Shown: in pieces, positions 19,950-27,910 of the stretch | How positions within the stretch are numbered: the first letter of the stretch is position 1 | Layout: every line of letters starts with the position of its first letter | Assembly (NCBI GenBank): GCA_016124525.1 | Contig: WGNO01000041.1 | Coordinates: 1-64,000, forward strand | Direction: 5' to 3' | Source: Nostoc sp. RI_552 | GTDB lineage: Bacteria; Cyanobacteriota; Cyanobacteriia; Cyanobacteriales; Nostocaceae | Length of the DNA: 64,000 nt | Notes under the pieces: model-generated | Databases searched by the model: none | Told to the model about the DNA's origin: nothing | The model's input: the letters and a program-made list of their open reading frames with translations, nothing else | Program-made: the position numbers and the translations under genes

Positions 19950-20189
19950 ATGCGAGCTACGATTTCACTTTTAGTTTCGTGTTTAGTCTTCAGTTCCCTA
20001 GTTTTTAACTGCCAAGCAAAGGTAAATCGCTTATCTCAGATGTTGCTATCCTCTTGTGGTTCGCAACAGTTAACCTCAGATTCATCTCAATATCAAGCCC
20101 AACTGAGCGAGGTAGACAGCCCAATACTACATCGAGGTAGTGGACGGATAAAGATAAACTTGATAGAAAAATCTGGTGGTAATGTTTAA
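19950..20189 (+). CDS. small exported protein, hypothetical
   Basis: A 79-residue frame. The N-terminus (MRAT then a hydrophobic run, FNCQAK) looks like a signal peptide, with Cys at about residue 21 in a weak lipobox context. The remainder is Ser/Gln-rich without a known domain. A weak GAGAG lies 20-25 bases upstream of ATG. The perfect terminator-like hairpin at 20412 could belong to this unit. Moderate to low support. Confidence 0.4.
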   Translation: MRATISLLVSCLVFSSLVFNCQAKVNRLSQMLLSSCGSQQLTSDSSQYQAQLSEVDSPILHRGSGRIKINLIEKSGGNV

Positions 20190-20498
20190 CCTCGAATAAG
20201 GCAAAATTTCTCAAGACCATATCTTGTATAGAGTCAGCAGTTGTATGATTGTCAGGGAATCAAAAACTGCCTCTCTAACAGAGATGTAAAACTTGAATAT
20301 TTACCTTACTGTTGCATAGCTAAACTCGTTAAGTCTCAACAGGGGGGTGACCCCGTTAGTTACGCGTATATCAAGCGCCAATAATCTGATGAAAAGCTCA
20401 TATATAAAGACAGTGACTCTGAATTTCAGAGTCACTTTTAAATATCCAACTTCAACACAGAAAACTTTCACAATCCAGGGATGTGAATATGTTAAAGT
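20190..20498. other. spacer ending in a terminator
   Basis: No supported gene in 309 bases; the hairpin at 20412-20439 is the only clear signal. Confidence 0.4.
20412..20439 (+). terminator. strong intrinsic terminator-like hairpin
   Basis: AGTGACTCT (20412-20420) pairs with AGAGTCACT (20428-20436), with the stem extendable into the loop, followed by TTT. It can also serve the convergent gnd gene, whose stop is 60 bases on. Confidence 0.65.
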
Positions 20499-21929
20499 TT
20501 ACTTTCTGGCTTCAGCAATGGGAACCCACTCAGTGTGAAATGTTCCCGGCTTGTCAAGACGGAGGTAAGTATGTGCGCCGAAGTAGTCGCGTTGTGCTTG
20601 AGTAAGATTTTGGGGTAGGCGATCGCGACGATAGCTGTCAAAATAATCCAAAGATGCACTAAAAGCAGGAACTGGGATTCCCACTTTTGCTGCTGTCATG
20701 ATCACTTCCCGCCAAGCATCTTGTCTATCGAGAATAGTCTGCTTAAACTCAGGAGCCAGTAGCAGGTTAGGCAAAGTTGGATTTTCGTTAAAAGCCTTCT
20801 TAATCTTATTCAAGAAGCCAGCGCGAATAATACAACCACCTTTCCAAATCCGCGCCATCTCACTGAGATTCAAATTCCAGTTGTATGTTTTGGAAGCTGT
20901 ATTTAACAGCGCCATACCTTGAGCGTAAGAACAGATTTTTGAGCAATACAGAGCATCGCGAACCTTGTTAACAAAGCCCTTCACATCGCCATCAAACTTA
21001 GAGCTAGGGCCTGTTAAGCTCTGAGATGCTGCTACCCGTTCTTCTCTAATAGAAGATATAATCCGGGCATTAACTGCTGCGGTAATTGTCGGAATAGCCA
21101 CACCCAATTCCAAAGCAGTTTGTACAGTCCAACGACCTGTTCCCTTTTGACCGGCTGCGTCGACAATTAATTCCACCAAGGGTTTTTTTGTTTCCGGGTC
21201 AATGTAAGGGAAAATGTTCGATGTAATCTCAATTAAAAACGAATTCAGTTCATCAGTACTGTTCCACTCAGTGAAAACTTGATGTAGCTGATTTTCATTT
21301 AATCCAACCACATTTTTCAGCAAATCGTAGGCTTCTGCAATTAGCTGCATATCGCCGTACTCAATGCCATTGTGTACCATTTTCACATAGTGACCAGAAC
21401 CACCAGGGCCAATATAAGTAACACAAGGGCCGTCATCAACTTGAGCAGCAATTTTGTTGAAAATTGGTGACAGATACTCGTAGGAACTAGGAGTACCACC
21501 AGGCATGAGGGAAGGTCCATTGAGGGCACCTTCTTCACCGCCACTCACACCCATACCAATAAACCGTAGTCCCACAGGTTCTAATTCCTGAGTACGTCTT
21601 TCTGTATCTTCAAACCAAGAGTTACCACCGTCGATAATGATATCGCCTTCATCTAGCAGGGGTTTGAGTTGGGCAATCACCGCATCTACCGGCTTACCAG
21701 CCTGTACCATCACCAGAATTTTGCGGGGACGTTCCAATGATGCGACAAACTCCTCTAGGGTAAAGGCGGCTTTGACGTTCCTTCCTGGCGCACGCTGCGC
21801 CATAAACGCATCCGTTTTTTCTCTGGAGCGGTTATAAACTGCAATTGGGAAGCCATTACGCTCGACGTTGAGAGCTATATTCTCGCCCATTACGGCTAAT
21901 CCAATCACACCAAAGCTTTGTAGTGTCAT
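20499..21929 (-). CDS. gnd: 6-phosphogluconate dehydrogenase, decarboxylating
   Basis: A 476-residue protein of standard length. The NADP fold opens with GVIGLAVMGENIALN; IDGGNSWFEDTERR and the C-terminal signature around DAAGQKGTGRWT are all present, the latter carrying substrate-binding residues. It converts 6-phosphogluconate to ribulose-5-phosphate, CO2 and NADPH. In cyanobacteria the oxidative pentose phosphate pathway runs at night and supplies reductant to nitrogenase in heterocysts. ATG start at 21929. It stands alone; no zwf or opcA is nearby. Confidence 0.97.
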   Translation of the reverse strand: MTLQSFGVIGLAVMGENIALNVERNGFPIAVYNRSREKTDAFMAQRAPGRNVKAAFTLEEFVASLERPRKILVMVQAGKPVDAVIAQLKPLLDEGDIIIDGGNSWFEDTERRTQELEPVGLRFIGMGVSGGEEGALNGPSLMPGGTPSSYEYLSPIFNKIAAQVDDGPCVTYIGPGGSGHYVKMVHNGIEYGDMQLIAEAYDLLKNVVGLNENQLHQVFTEWNSTDELNSFLIEITSNIFPYIDPETKKPLVELIVDAAGQKGTGRWTVQTALELGVAIPTITAAVNARIISSIREERVAASQSLTGPSSKFDGDVKGFVNKVRDALYCSKICSYAQGMALLNTASKTYNWNLNLSEMARIWKGGCIIRAGFLNKIKKAFNENPTLPNLLLAPEFKQTILDRQDAWREVIMTAAKVGIPVPAFSASLDYFDSYRRDRLPQNLTQAQRDYFGAHTYLRLDKPGTFHTEWVPIAEARK

Positions 21930-22276
21930 AAATTATGTTTGGCTAACTCTTGCAGATCCTTTTATCTTTAGGGTAGACCGAGATTTTCGCTTCTCTCCTA
22001 AAGAAGACCTTAAGACTTGAATAAACTGCAAAAACTTATAATTAACACAAGCAAATGGTTGTTGCAACTTTCAGTGTTCCAGTCAAGTTTCTATACTTCT
22101 GCCTTGATTAAAAAATAAGGAAATGACAATTTTAACTAATTCAGCGCTCCCCATCAATATTACGCGCCGGGGTAGTTAATTAAATCGATTTCTTTCACAT
22201 AGAGGATGAATTAACTCTATCCATTGCTTTAGACATAGTAGAACATGGGCAAATCAAAAACAGTAGGACAGCCTAT
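21930..22276. other. divergent spacer between gnd and the antiporter
   Basis: AT-rich. CCCC and GGGG flanked by AACTA and TAGTT around 22135-22180 could fold weakly. Promoters of both flanking genes should lie here. No gene seen. Confidence 0.3.
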
Positions 22277-23511
22277 ATGAATGAATCCGTGCAGGGGCTA
22301 CCATTATTAGTGTTACTAGTGGGTATGGCAATTGCCATGGCCATTCTCATCAAGTCTGGTTTAGAAAGCATTAGTGTTCCTGCTCTGGTAGGCTATTTAC
22401 TAGTAGGATTTCTCCTGAGCCTGATGGATCATCAATGGCATATCCTTTCCTCAGAGGGAGAAGAAATTTTTGACTTTTTGGCAGAATTAGGCATCATTGC
22501 CTTACTATTTCGAGTTGGATTAGAAAGTGACTTAGCTGGACTAATGAGCCAAGTTTCCCGTGCCAGCATGGTCTGGGTTGGTGATGTTTTAGTGAGTGGC
22601 ACACTTGCTTTTGTTGTCTGCTACTGGTTCCTCCAACTCAGCCTAATTTCCAGTTTGTTTGTGAGTATTGCCATGACCGCCACTAGTGTAGGCGTAGCCG
22701 TTGGGGTTTGGCAAGAAGAGAAAGCGACAAACTCCCCCAACGGTCAGCTAATGTTAGATGTAGCTGAAATGGATGATATTTCCAGTGTAATTTTGATGGC
22801 ATTGCTGTTTGCGATTGCGCCTCTGTTAAAAGAGAGTGCCAACGGTTCTATCTTACCCGTTATCATTAAAACAGCAGGAGGTTTATTACTTAAATCTATA
22901 TTATTTGCCACTGTTTGTTATGTATTTTCCCGGTATTTTGAGCAAGCAATTACAGTTTTTCTGATGAGGATAGAAAAACCCCCAGATCCAATGTTAACTG
23001 TTGCCAGTATTGGACTCATCATTGCTGCAATCGCTGGTTTATTGGGGTTTTCCGTTGCCATCGGTGCATTTTTTGCTGGACTGGTGTTCAGCCGCGACCC
23101 GCAAGCGGTCAAACTAGATACCTCTTTCAGCACACTTTATGAATTTTTTGTGCCGTTTTTTTTATTGGTATCGGTTTGCAAATCGACCCCAACGCCTTAA
23201 GAACAGCTTTAGGTCTAGGTGGCGCTCTGTTAATAGTAGCCGTACTAGGTAAAATTATTGGTGCTGGTATACCTGCTGTATTTATGACTGGATGGGTAGG
23301 AGCGACATTAGTAGGTGTGAGTTTGGTTCCCAGAGCCGAAATCGCCCTAATTATCATGCAACGAGGTCTGTCATTAGGAAATTGGGCAATTTCTCCACAG
23401 GTATTTGCTGCTATGGTTGTTGTATCTGGTGTAACTAGTATCGCCACGCCCCTGATTCTGCAACGAATGTTGGAGCAATGGCCACAAACACAACCAGGAA
23501 AATCATCTTGA
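22277..23511 (+). pseudogene. cation:proton antiporter (CPA2/Kef type), interrupted by a frameshift
   Basis: Frame 1 (22277-23200) encodes a multi-helix antiporter core including GVAVGVWQEE and AIGAFFAGLVFS, and ends in an unrelated tail. Frame 2 from about 23163 continues the protein exactly where expected (FFIGIGLQIDPNAL, then VPRAEIALIIMQRG) and stops at 23511. The shift is at a run of eight T (23156-23163); a run of nine would give one protein of about 411 residues, the normal length. It is a real one-base deletion, a sequencing error, or a slippage site. The ATG at 22277 has no strong ribosome site. Confidence 0.75.
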
Positions 23512-23648
23512 ACAGTATCATGCATCCATTCATGATCTTCTTGCTGATAGGATTAATTAGCGCTTAACGCATCTCGTCATCTGTAGGGCTGACGTAATTA
23601 CTCTCAACAAATTCCAGAGCATAAAAATAACCATACAAAGGAAAAAAA

Positions 23649-24257
23649 ATGGTAGAAATTATGAGCAGACAATACACCCTCATCATAGACAAGTCCGGCA
23701 GCATGGAAAGTCCTAGCGAACTTCCAGACAAAACCAGATGGGAAGTTATGCAAGAGAACACCTTAGCCTTGGCTCGTAAGTGTGAGCGGCTAGACCCAGA
23801 TGGGATCAACGTTTACGTATTTTCTGGTAGACATAAATTTTACTCTGGTGTCACTGCTAGTAAAGTTCAACAGATATTCCAAGAGAATAACCCAGCTGGA
23901 AGTACCAACTTAGGAGGCGTACTTCAAGCAGCTTTTGATGACTTTTTCCAACGCCGAGAACAAGGTTTAACCCCCAACGGTGAGACAATCATTGTAGTCA
24001 CCGATGGTGAGCCAGATGATCGTAAGTCTGTGTATGAGCAGATTATCCTAGCCAGTCGCAAAATAGATAGTGACGAAGAATTAGCAGTGCTGTTCTTTCA
24101 AATTGGTGATGATCCAGGAGCAACTAAGTTTCTGCGTATAATAGACGATGAGTTAACCAAAGCGGGGGCAAAATTTGATATTGCTGACGTTACCACTGCT
24201 AATGAAATAGAGGAAATCGGATTTGCCGCAGCTCTAGAAAAAGCTATTACTGATTAA
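23649..24257 (+). CDS. von Willebrand factor A domain protein
   Basis: A 202-residue protein consisting almost only of a VWA domain. The metal site (MIDAS) is complete: DKSGS near residue 14, Thr in GSTNLGG, and Asp in TDGEPDD. AAGGA precedes the ATG at 23649. Soluble VWA proteins of this kind bind partners through a divalent cation; relatives occur with tellurite-resistance-type and chaperone-like ATPase systems. No AAA+ or Ter gene is adjacent. It lies downstream of the antiporter with a 137-base gap. Confidence 0.85.
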   Translation: MVEIMSRQYTLIIDKSGSMESPSELPDKTRWEVMQENTLALARKCERLDPDGINVYVFSGRHKFYSGVTASKVQQIFQENNPAGSTNLGGVLQAAFDDFFQRREQGLTPNGETIIVVTDGEPDDRKSVYEQIILASRKIDSDEELAVLFFQIGDDPGATKFLRIIDDELTKAGAKFDIADVTTANEIEEIGFAAALEKAITD

Positions 24258-24457
24258 CTTCACTATGACTGCAATGTTGATAACTTTAAGTTCAACAATA
24301 TCACCCATTGAGTTGCAAAACTAAAATATTTAGTTAACGATTCGGGTACTGATAAGCAGGAAACATAAATGATTCCCCATTTCGATTCCCCATTTCTAAT
24401 TTTTAGTCCTTAATTCCCAATCCTTAGTCAAATGATACAATAAGGAGTAACCAAAAA

Positions 24458-25153
24458 ATGCTGGCATACGTTCTAGCTTTTGTGGTCGGACTTGGTAGTT
24501 TAGCCCTTTACATAGCAGCTTTCTTTTTACCGGAAATCCACCGTAAGAATGACTTTATCTGGAGTGGTCTAGGACTTTTTTATGCCTTAGTCTTATGGGT
24601 GTTTGCGCCACGCATTTCAGCCGGCCTATTGCTGGGTCATGTGGCTAGCGTCGCTGTTTTAGTTTCCTTTGTCTGGCAAACTCTTTCATTACGTCGCCAA
24701 CTCACTCCGCAAACAGAACAAACCCCAGTACCCAGTGCTGAGACATTGAAAACTGGTATTCAAGACCAAATGACTAAGTTATCCCTCCCAGAACGGTTGA
24801 CTCAGGTACAACGGAGTATTGGTAGTGCTTTAAGCGGAGTGAAGGGAAAAGCCCAACAAACCATAACTAAGACAAGGCCTGAAACTCCCCAACCAGAAGA
24901 AACGACCCCTGCACCCACGGAGAAACCCGCTGTTGAGATTATTGATAAAACTTCTTCCACACCAGAAGCACCAGCAGAGGAAGTAACCCCACCAAATCCT
25001 CCACCACCTGAAGTGGTCGCACCAGCCCAAGCAGAAGCTGAGACTGAACAAAAACCACCAATTTCCACCGCAGAAATTCCACCTGATGCTGCACTTGCTC
25101 CCCCAGCAGAAGCGCCACCGGAAAAAATACCACCTACTGATCAAGCTGGTTGA
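24458..25153 (+). CDS. Ycf66 family protein
   Basis: A 231-residue protein with AAGGAG 11 bases before the ATG. Residues 1-80 carry three hydrophobic helices (start MLAYVLAFVVGLGSLALY; LSLRRQL ends the domain), which is the Ycf66 domain found in cyanobacteria and some plastids. The remaining 150 residues are a Pro/Glu/Ala/Thr-rich tail, clearly low complexity and probably disordered in the cytoplasm. The function of Ycf66 is not known. A terminator follows. Confidence 0.85.
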   Translation: MLAYVLAFVVGLGSLALYIAAFFLPEIHRKNDFIWSGLGLFYALVLWVFAPRISAGLLLGHVASVAVLVSFVWQTLSLRRQLTPQTEQTPVPSAETLKTGIQDQMTKLSLPERLTQVQRSIGSALSGVKGKAQQTITKTRPETPQPEETTPAPTEKPAVEIIDKTSSTPEAPAEEVTPPNPPPPEVVAPAQAEAETEQKPPISTAEIPPDAALAPPAEAPPEKIPPTDQAG

Positions 25154-25162
25154 CTTGGATTA

Positions 25163-25197
25163 AACCCAGCGTTATTTAAGATGGCGTTGGGTTTTTT
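25163..25197 (+). terminator. intrinsic terminator of the ycf66-like gene
   Basis: AACCCAGCG (25163-25171) pairs with CGTTGGGTT (25185-25193), with one G-U pair, followed by TTTTTT. It lies 10 bases after the stop codon. Confidence 0.85.
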
Positions 25198-25428
25198 CAA
25201 TTTCTGAATTTAGTAATATCTTTGATGGAATTAGATCATTATTTATTAATCAATCAGTTTGTCAAATTAAATTTGATTTTAAAATGCTCCCAGCAAAAAA
25301 TTTAATAAGGCTATGTATTGATCCTAACATCTGGTGTAGGTGAGGTACACAAGGGCGGGCAAGATGCTGACCCCACAAAAGTTTTATCATTCATGTCTGT
25401 ACTTGAGATTCGGTGCAAGGTGCTGTAG
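25198..25428. other. spacer with a degraded dispersed repeat
   Basis: Contains a degraded GGCAAGATGC repeat copy (about 25354-25373). No gene supported. Confidence 0.3.
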
Positions 25429-25692
25429 TTAAGGAGTAACCATTTCCGCTACTAAATTAGGCGATGCTGGCTCAAAATTTAAACCCGTAATTTGTTGTGA
25501 ACGCAACCCAATAGATTCATAAGTTTGTCCGTTATTATCACTAAGTTCTACTTCAAAAGCAGCACCATCAGCTAATAATTTAACCATTGTACCTACTTGA
25601 CCGCGCAATAAGTTATGTTTAGGTCAATCAACTGTTAATGCTATTACATCTAGTAACTTAATTGTATTAAGATTGATTTTGCTCATCTTCAT
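25429..25692 (-). pseudogene. DUF4926-type small protein, one in-frame stop
   Basis: An 87-codon frame on the minus strand, ATG at 25692, TAA at 25429-25431. It carries the DUF4926 pattern: LLDVIALTVD, then LLRGQVGTMVKLL, then FEVELSDNNGQTY. Codon 23 is TGA (25624-25626), where the family normally has a hydrophobic residue before Pro; a change from TTA would explain it. Everything after the stop stays in frame, so the loss looks recent. DUF4926 proteins are small, often near mobile or toxin-like genes; the function is unknown. It faces the DUF5131 gene from the other side. Confidence 0.6.
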
Positions 25693-25810
25693 GGATAAAA
25701 AAAATAGTTAGATTAATTTCTTGATTGAAAACTCTGCTATACTATAGTGCATACGAATTACTGACATTTAAAATAATTTACCAAATTAATAATTATCAGG
25801 TTAAATAATC

Positions 25811-26587
25811 ATGTCTAGTACACATACAGGTATTGAGTGGACTGATAAAACTTGGAATCCAACAACTGGTTGCGATAAAGTTAGTCCAGGATGTTTACAT
25901 TGCTATGCAGAGGCTTTGACTAAACGGTTTCCTAATAATTTTAGAAATGGATTTAATTTAACTTTACATCCCGATAGGTTGCTAGAACCTTTAAAGTGGA
26001 GAACCCCTAGCAGAATTTTTGTTAATTCTATGAGTGACCTTTTTCACGAAGAAGTACCTCTAGATTTTATGCAAAAAGTATTCAAAGTTATTGAGGTTAC
26101 ACCTTGGCACATATACCAAATCTTAACAAAAAGACCTGAGCGTTTAGTTGAGTTAGCACCTAATTTACAATTCCATAAAAATATATGGTTGGGTGTATCC
26201 GTAGAAAATCAAAATTATGTCCACCGCGTTGATTTGCTGCGTCAAGTTCCAGCAAATGTTAGGTTTCTTTCATGTGAACCACTTTTAGGTTCATTGAACC
26301 TGAACTTAAAAAATATTGATTGGGTTATAGTTGGGGGAGAGTCAGGACAAAAACATCGTCCTATGAAAATTGAGTGGGCTGAGGATATTCGTGACCAATG
26401 TCAAAAAGCTAAAGTAGCATTTTTCTTTAAGCAAGTTGGCGGGAGAACTTCCAAAGCTGGTGGTAAGTTACTAGATGGTAAAATCTGGGATGAAATGCCT
26501 AATGCTTGGCAAAAACACCATCGACAATGGGGTGTATCTCCACAGAAATTAATAGTTAAAAAAGAAAGTTTAGGACTTACCGCTTAG
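25811..26587 (+). CDS. Gp37/Gp68 (DUF5131) three-Cys-motif protein
   Basis: A 258-residue protein. The N-terminus (GIEWTDKTWNPTTGCDKV) and Cys21, Cys28 and Cys31 (Cx6CxxC) are the hallmark of the phage Gp37/Gp68 family. The Cys triad and barrel-like pattern suggest a radical-SAM-like iron-sulfur enzyme, but the spacing is unusual and activity is unproven. ILTKRPERL and VIVGGESG are further conserved blocks. It converges with tcmP and overlaps it by 11 bases (26577-26587), the partner it usually accompanies. Its reaction is unknown. Confidence 0.88.
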   Translation: MSSTHTGIEWTDKTWNPTTGCDKVSPGCLHCYAEALTKRFPNNFRNGFNLTLHPDRLLEPLKWRTPSRIFVNSMSDLFHEEVPLDFMQKVFKVIEVTPWHIYQILTKRPERLVELAPNLQFHKNIWLGVSVENQNYVHRVDLLRQVPANVRFLSCEPLLGSLNLNLKNIDWVIVGGESGQKHRPMKIEWAEDIRDQCQKAKVAFFFKQVGGRTSKAGGKLLDGKIWDEMPNAWQKHHRQWGVSPQKLIVKKESLGLTA

Positions 26588-27692
26588 GTGGAAATGTAAC
26601 TCTAACTGCATCTCCAAAAGTAATTTCTCCTTTGTTTTTTTTTCTTTGATTAGCAGGTGGTTCTGCTGTGATTTTTCCTTGGGATTCAAGATTTTTCAGA
26701 GCGGCTTTGTAATTCTTTTCAATGTAGGCTCTACCTACATGATGCTGTAGATAAATTTCTTCCATAGTGATTGTTTGTCCTGCAAATTCATCTAGGAGCA
26801 TTTGTTCTAATTCATCTAGAGGACGACTAAGTTCAAACAGCAATGGCTGCTTAGAAGTAGCTGGGTTATATTCAAAAGATGGTACTCCTTGATTTTGGTC
26901 AGAACTCTCTTTAGCCATAATATCTTTGATAATATTATAGGCATTCAAATTCTTGGTTACAAAAATTAAATGATGACTTGTACGTTGATTTTTTTCATGT
27001 TTAAAACGAAAATTTTGAACGTATTTTATGTCCATTTCTTTTAATGATTCACAAATGTATGTGACAATGAGATTTTCTCTATCATTTGAGTTATTTTTTA
27101 ATTTATTGCGTAATTCATCTGCCCGTGTTTTTTCAAATAGTGCATTTATATGTTCTTCAACTAATGGATTACCTAACCCCATGCTAATCCGATTGTAATT
27201 AAAAAAGAAAAGGCAATCACAGCCCCAGTTTTTGACGAATGAGTTTATAAGTTGTAATGATAATCCTTTATAGCCAAAAGGATCTAAAAAGAACAGTGTA
27301 GGAACATCAAATAGTTCAATAGTATTTTTTCCAATTTCCAAATTAGTTACTATAGGTTGATATTTTAAAGTTTGAATACCAGGAATTGCATTTATAGCTG
27401 ATTGCAGAGAATTAGTATGCTGAGAATTAGCATCATTAAATAATGTCTTCAGCATATTTCGCATATCTGGGTCAGCAATTGCGGTTTCTAAAACTTTGAT
27501 TGGTGTTGATTTAGAACCATTTTCATATCTACCAGGTCCAGCAAAAAGGTCGATGTAGGCAATAATTTCATAACCTCTGTTTTTTGCCTTTGGTATAATT
27601 ACTTTCGCCCAAGCCCAAAAATATTTTTCTACAATTCTGGCTTTAATTAAAGATTGCTCTGTCTGTTCATCAAAGAAGGAATCACCAGCCAT
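26577..27692 (-). CDS. tcmP: three-Cys-motif partner protein TcmP
   Basis: A 371-residue protein. The opening, up to AYIDLFAGPGRYENG (residues 45-59), is characteristic of TcmP. DLFAGPG looks like the SAM-binding motif I of class I methyltransferases, and FFLDPFG (134-140) like their motif IV; so a methyltransferase fold is plausible. The C-terminal 90 residues, from about 280, resemble a winged-helix tail. TcmP proteins are known mainly from co-occurrence with DUF5131 proteins, as here. No biochemical role is established. ATG at 27692. Confidence 0.85.
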   Translation of the reverse strand: MAGDSFFDEQTEQSLIKARIVEKYFWAWAKVIIPKAKNRGYEIIAYIDLFAGPGRYENGSKSTPIKVLETAIADPDMRNMLKTLFNDANSQHTNSLQSAINAIPGIQTLKYQPIVTNLEIGKNTIELFDVPTLFFLDPFGYKGLSLQLINSFVKNWGCDCLFFFNYNRISMGLGNPLVEEHINALFEKTRADELRNKLKNNSNDRENLIVTYICESLKEMDIKYVQNFRFKHEKNQRTSHHLIFVTKNLNAYNIIKDIMAKESSDQNQGVPSFEYNPATSKQPLLFELSRPLDELEQMLLDEFAGQTITMEEIYLQHHVGRAYIEKNYKAALKNLESQGKITAEPPANQRKKNKGEITFGDAVRVTFPPKR

Positions 27693-27910
27693 ACGTAATT
27701 ACTCTATGTCAAACTAGTAAGTAGTATAATATATAAGTGATTAATAGATGTATAAAAAATAATGCAGTTTATTATTGAGATAATTTAAGCCGCACCATAT
27801 TATTGCTGAGAGATCCGTACCCGGGTGAAAAACAGAAGAGATTTCGGTATTCATGCCCATCTTCTATAATTGATGGGATAACTTGCATATATAATCTTAG
27901 GCATGAGACT

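Noticed and set aside
24802-25144. Open frames opposite the Ycf66 tail
   Set aside because: They are produced by the Pro/Glu-rich low-complexity tail on the other strand and have no ribosome site or family signature.
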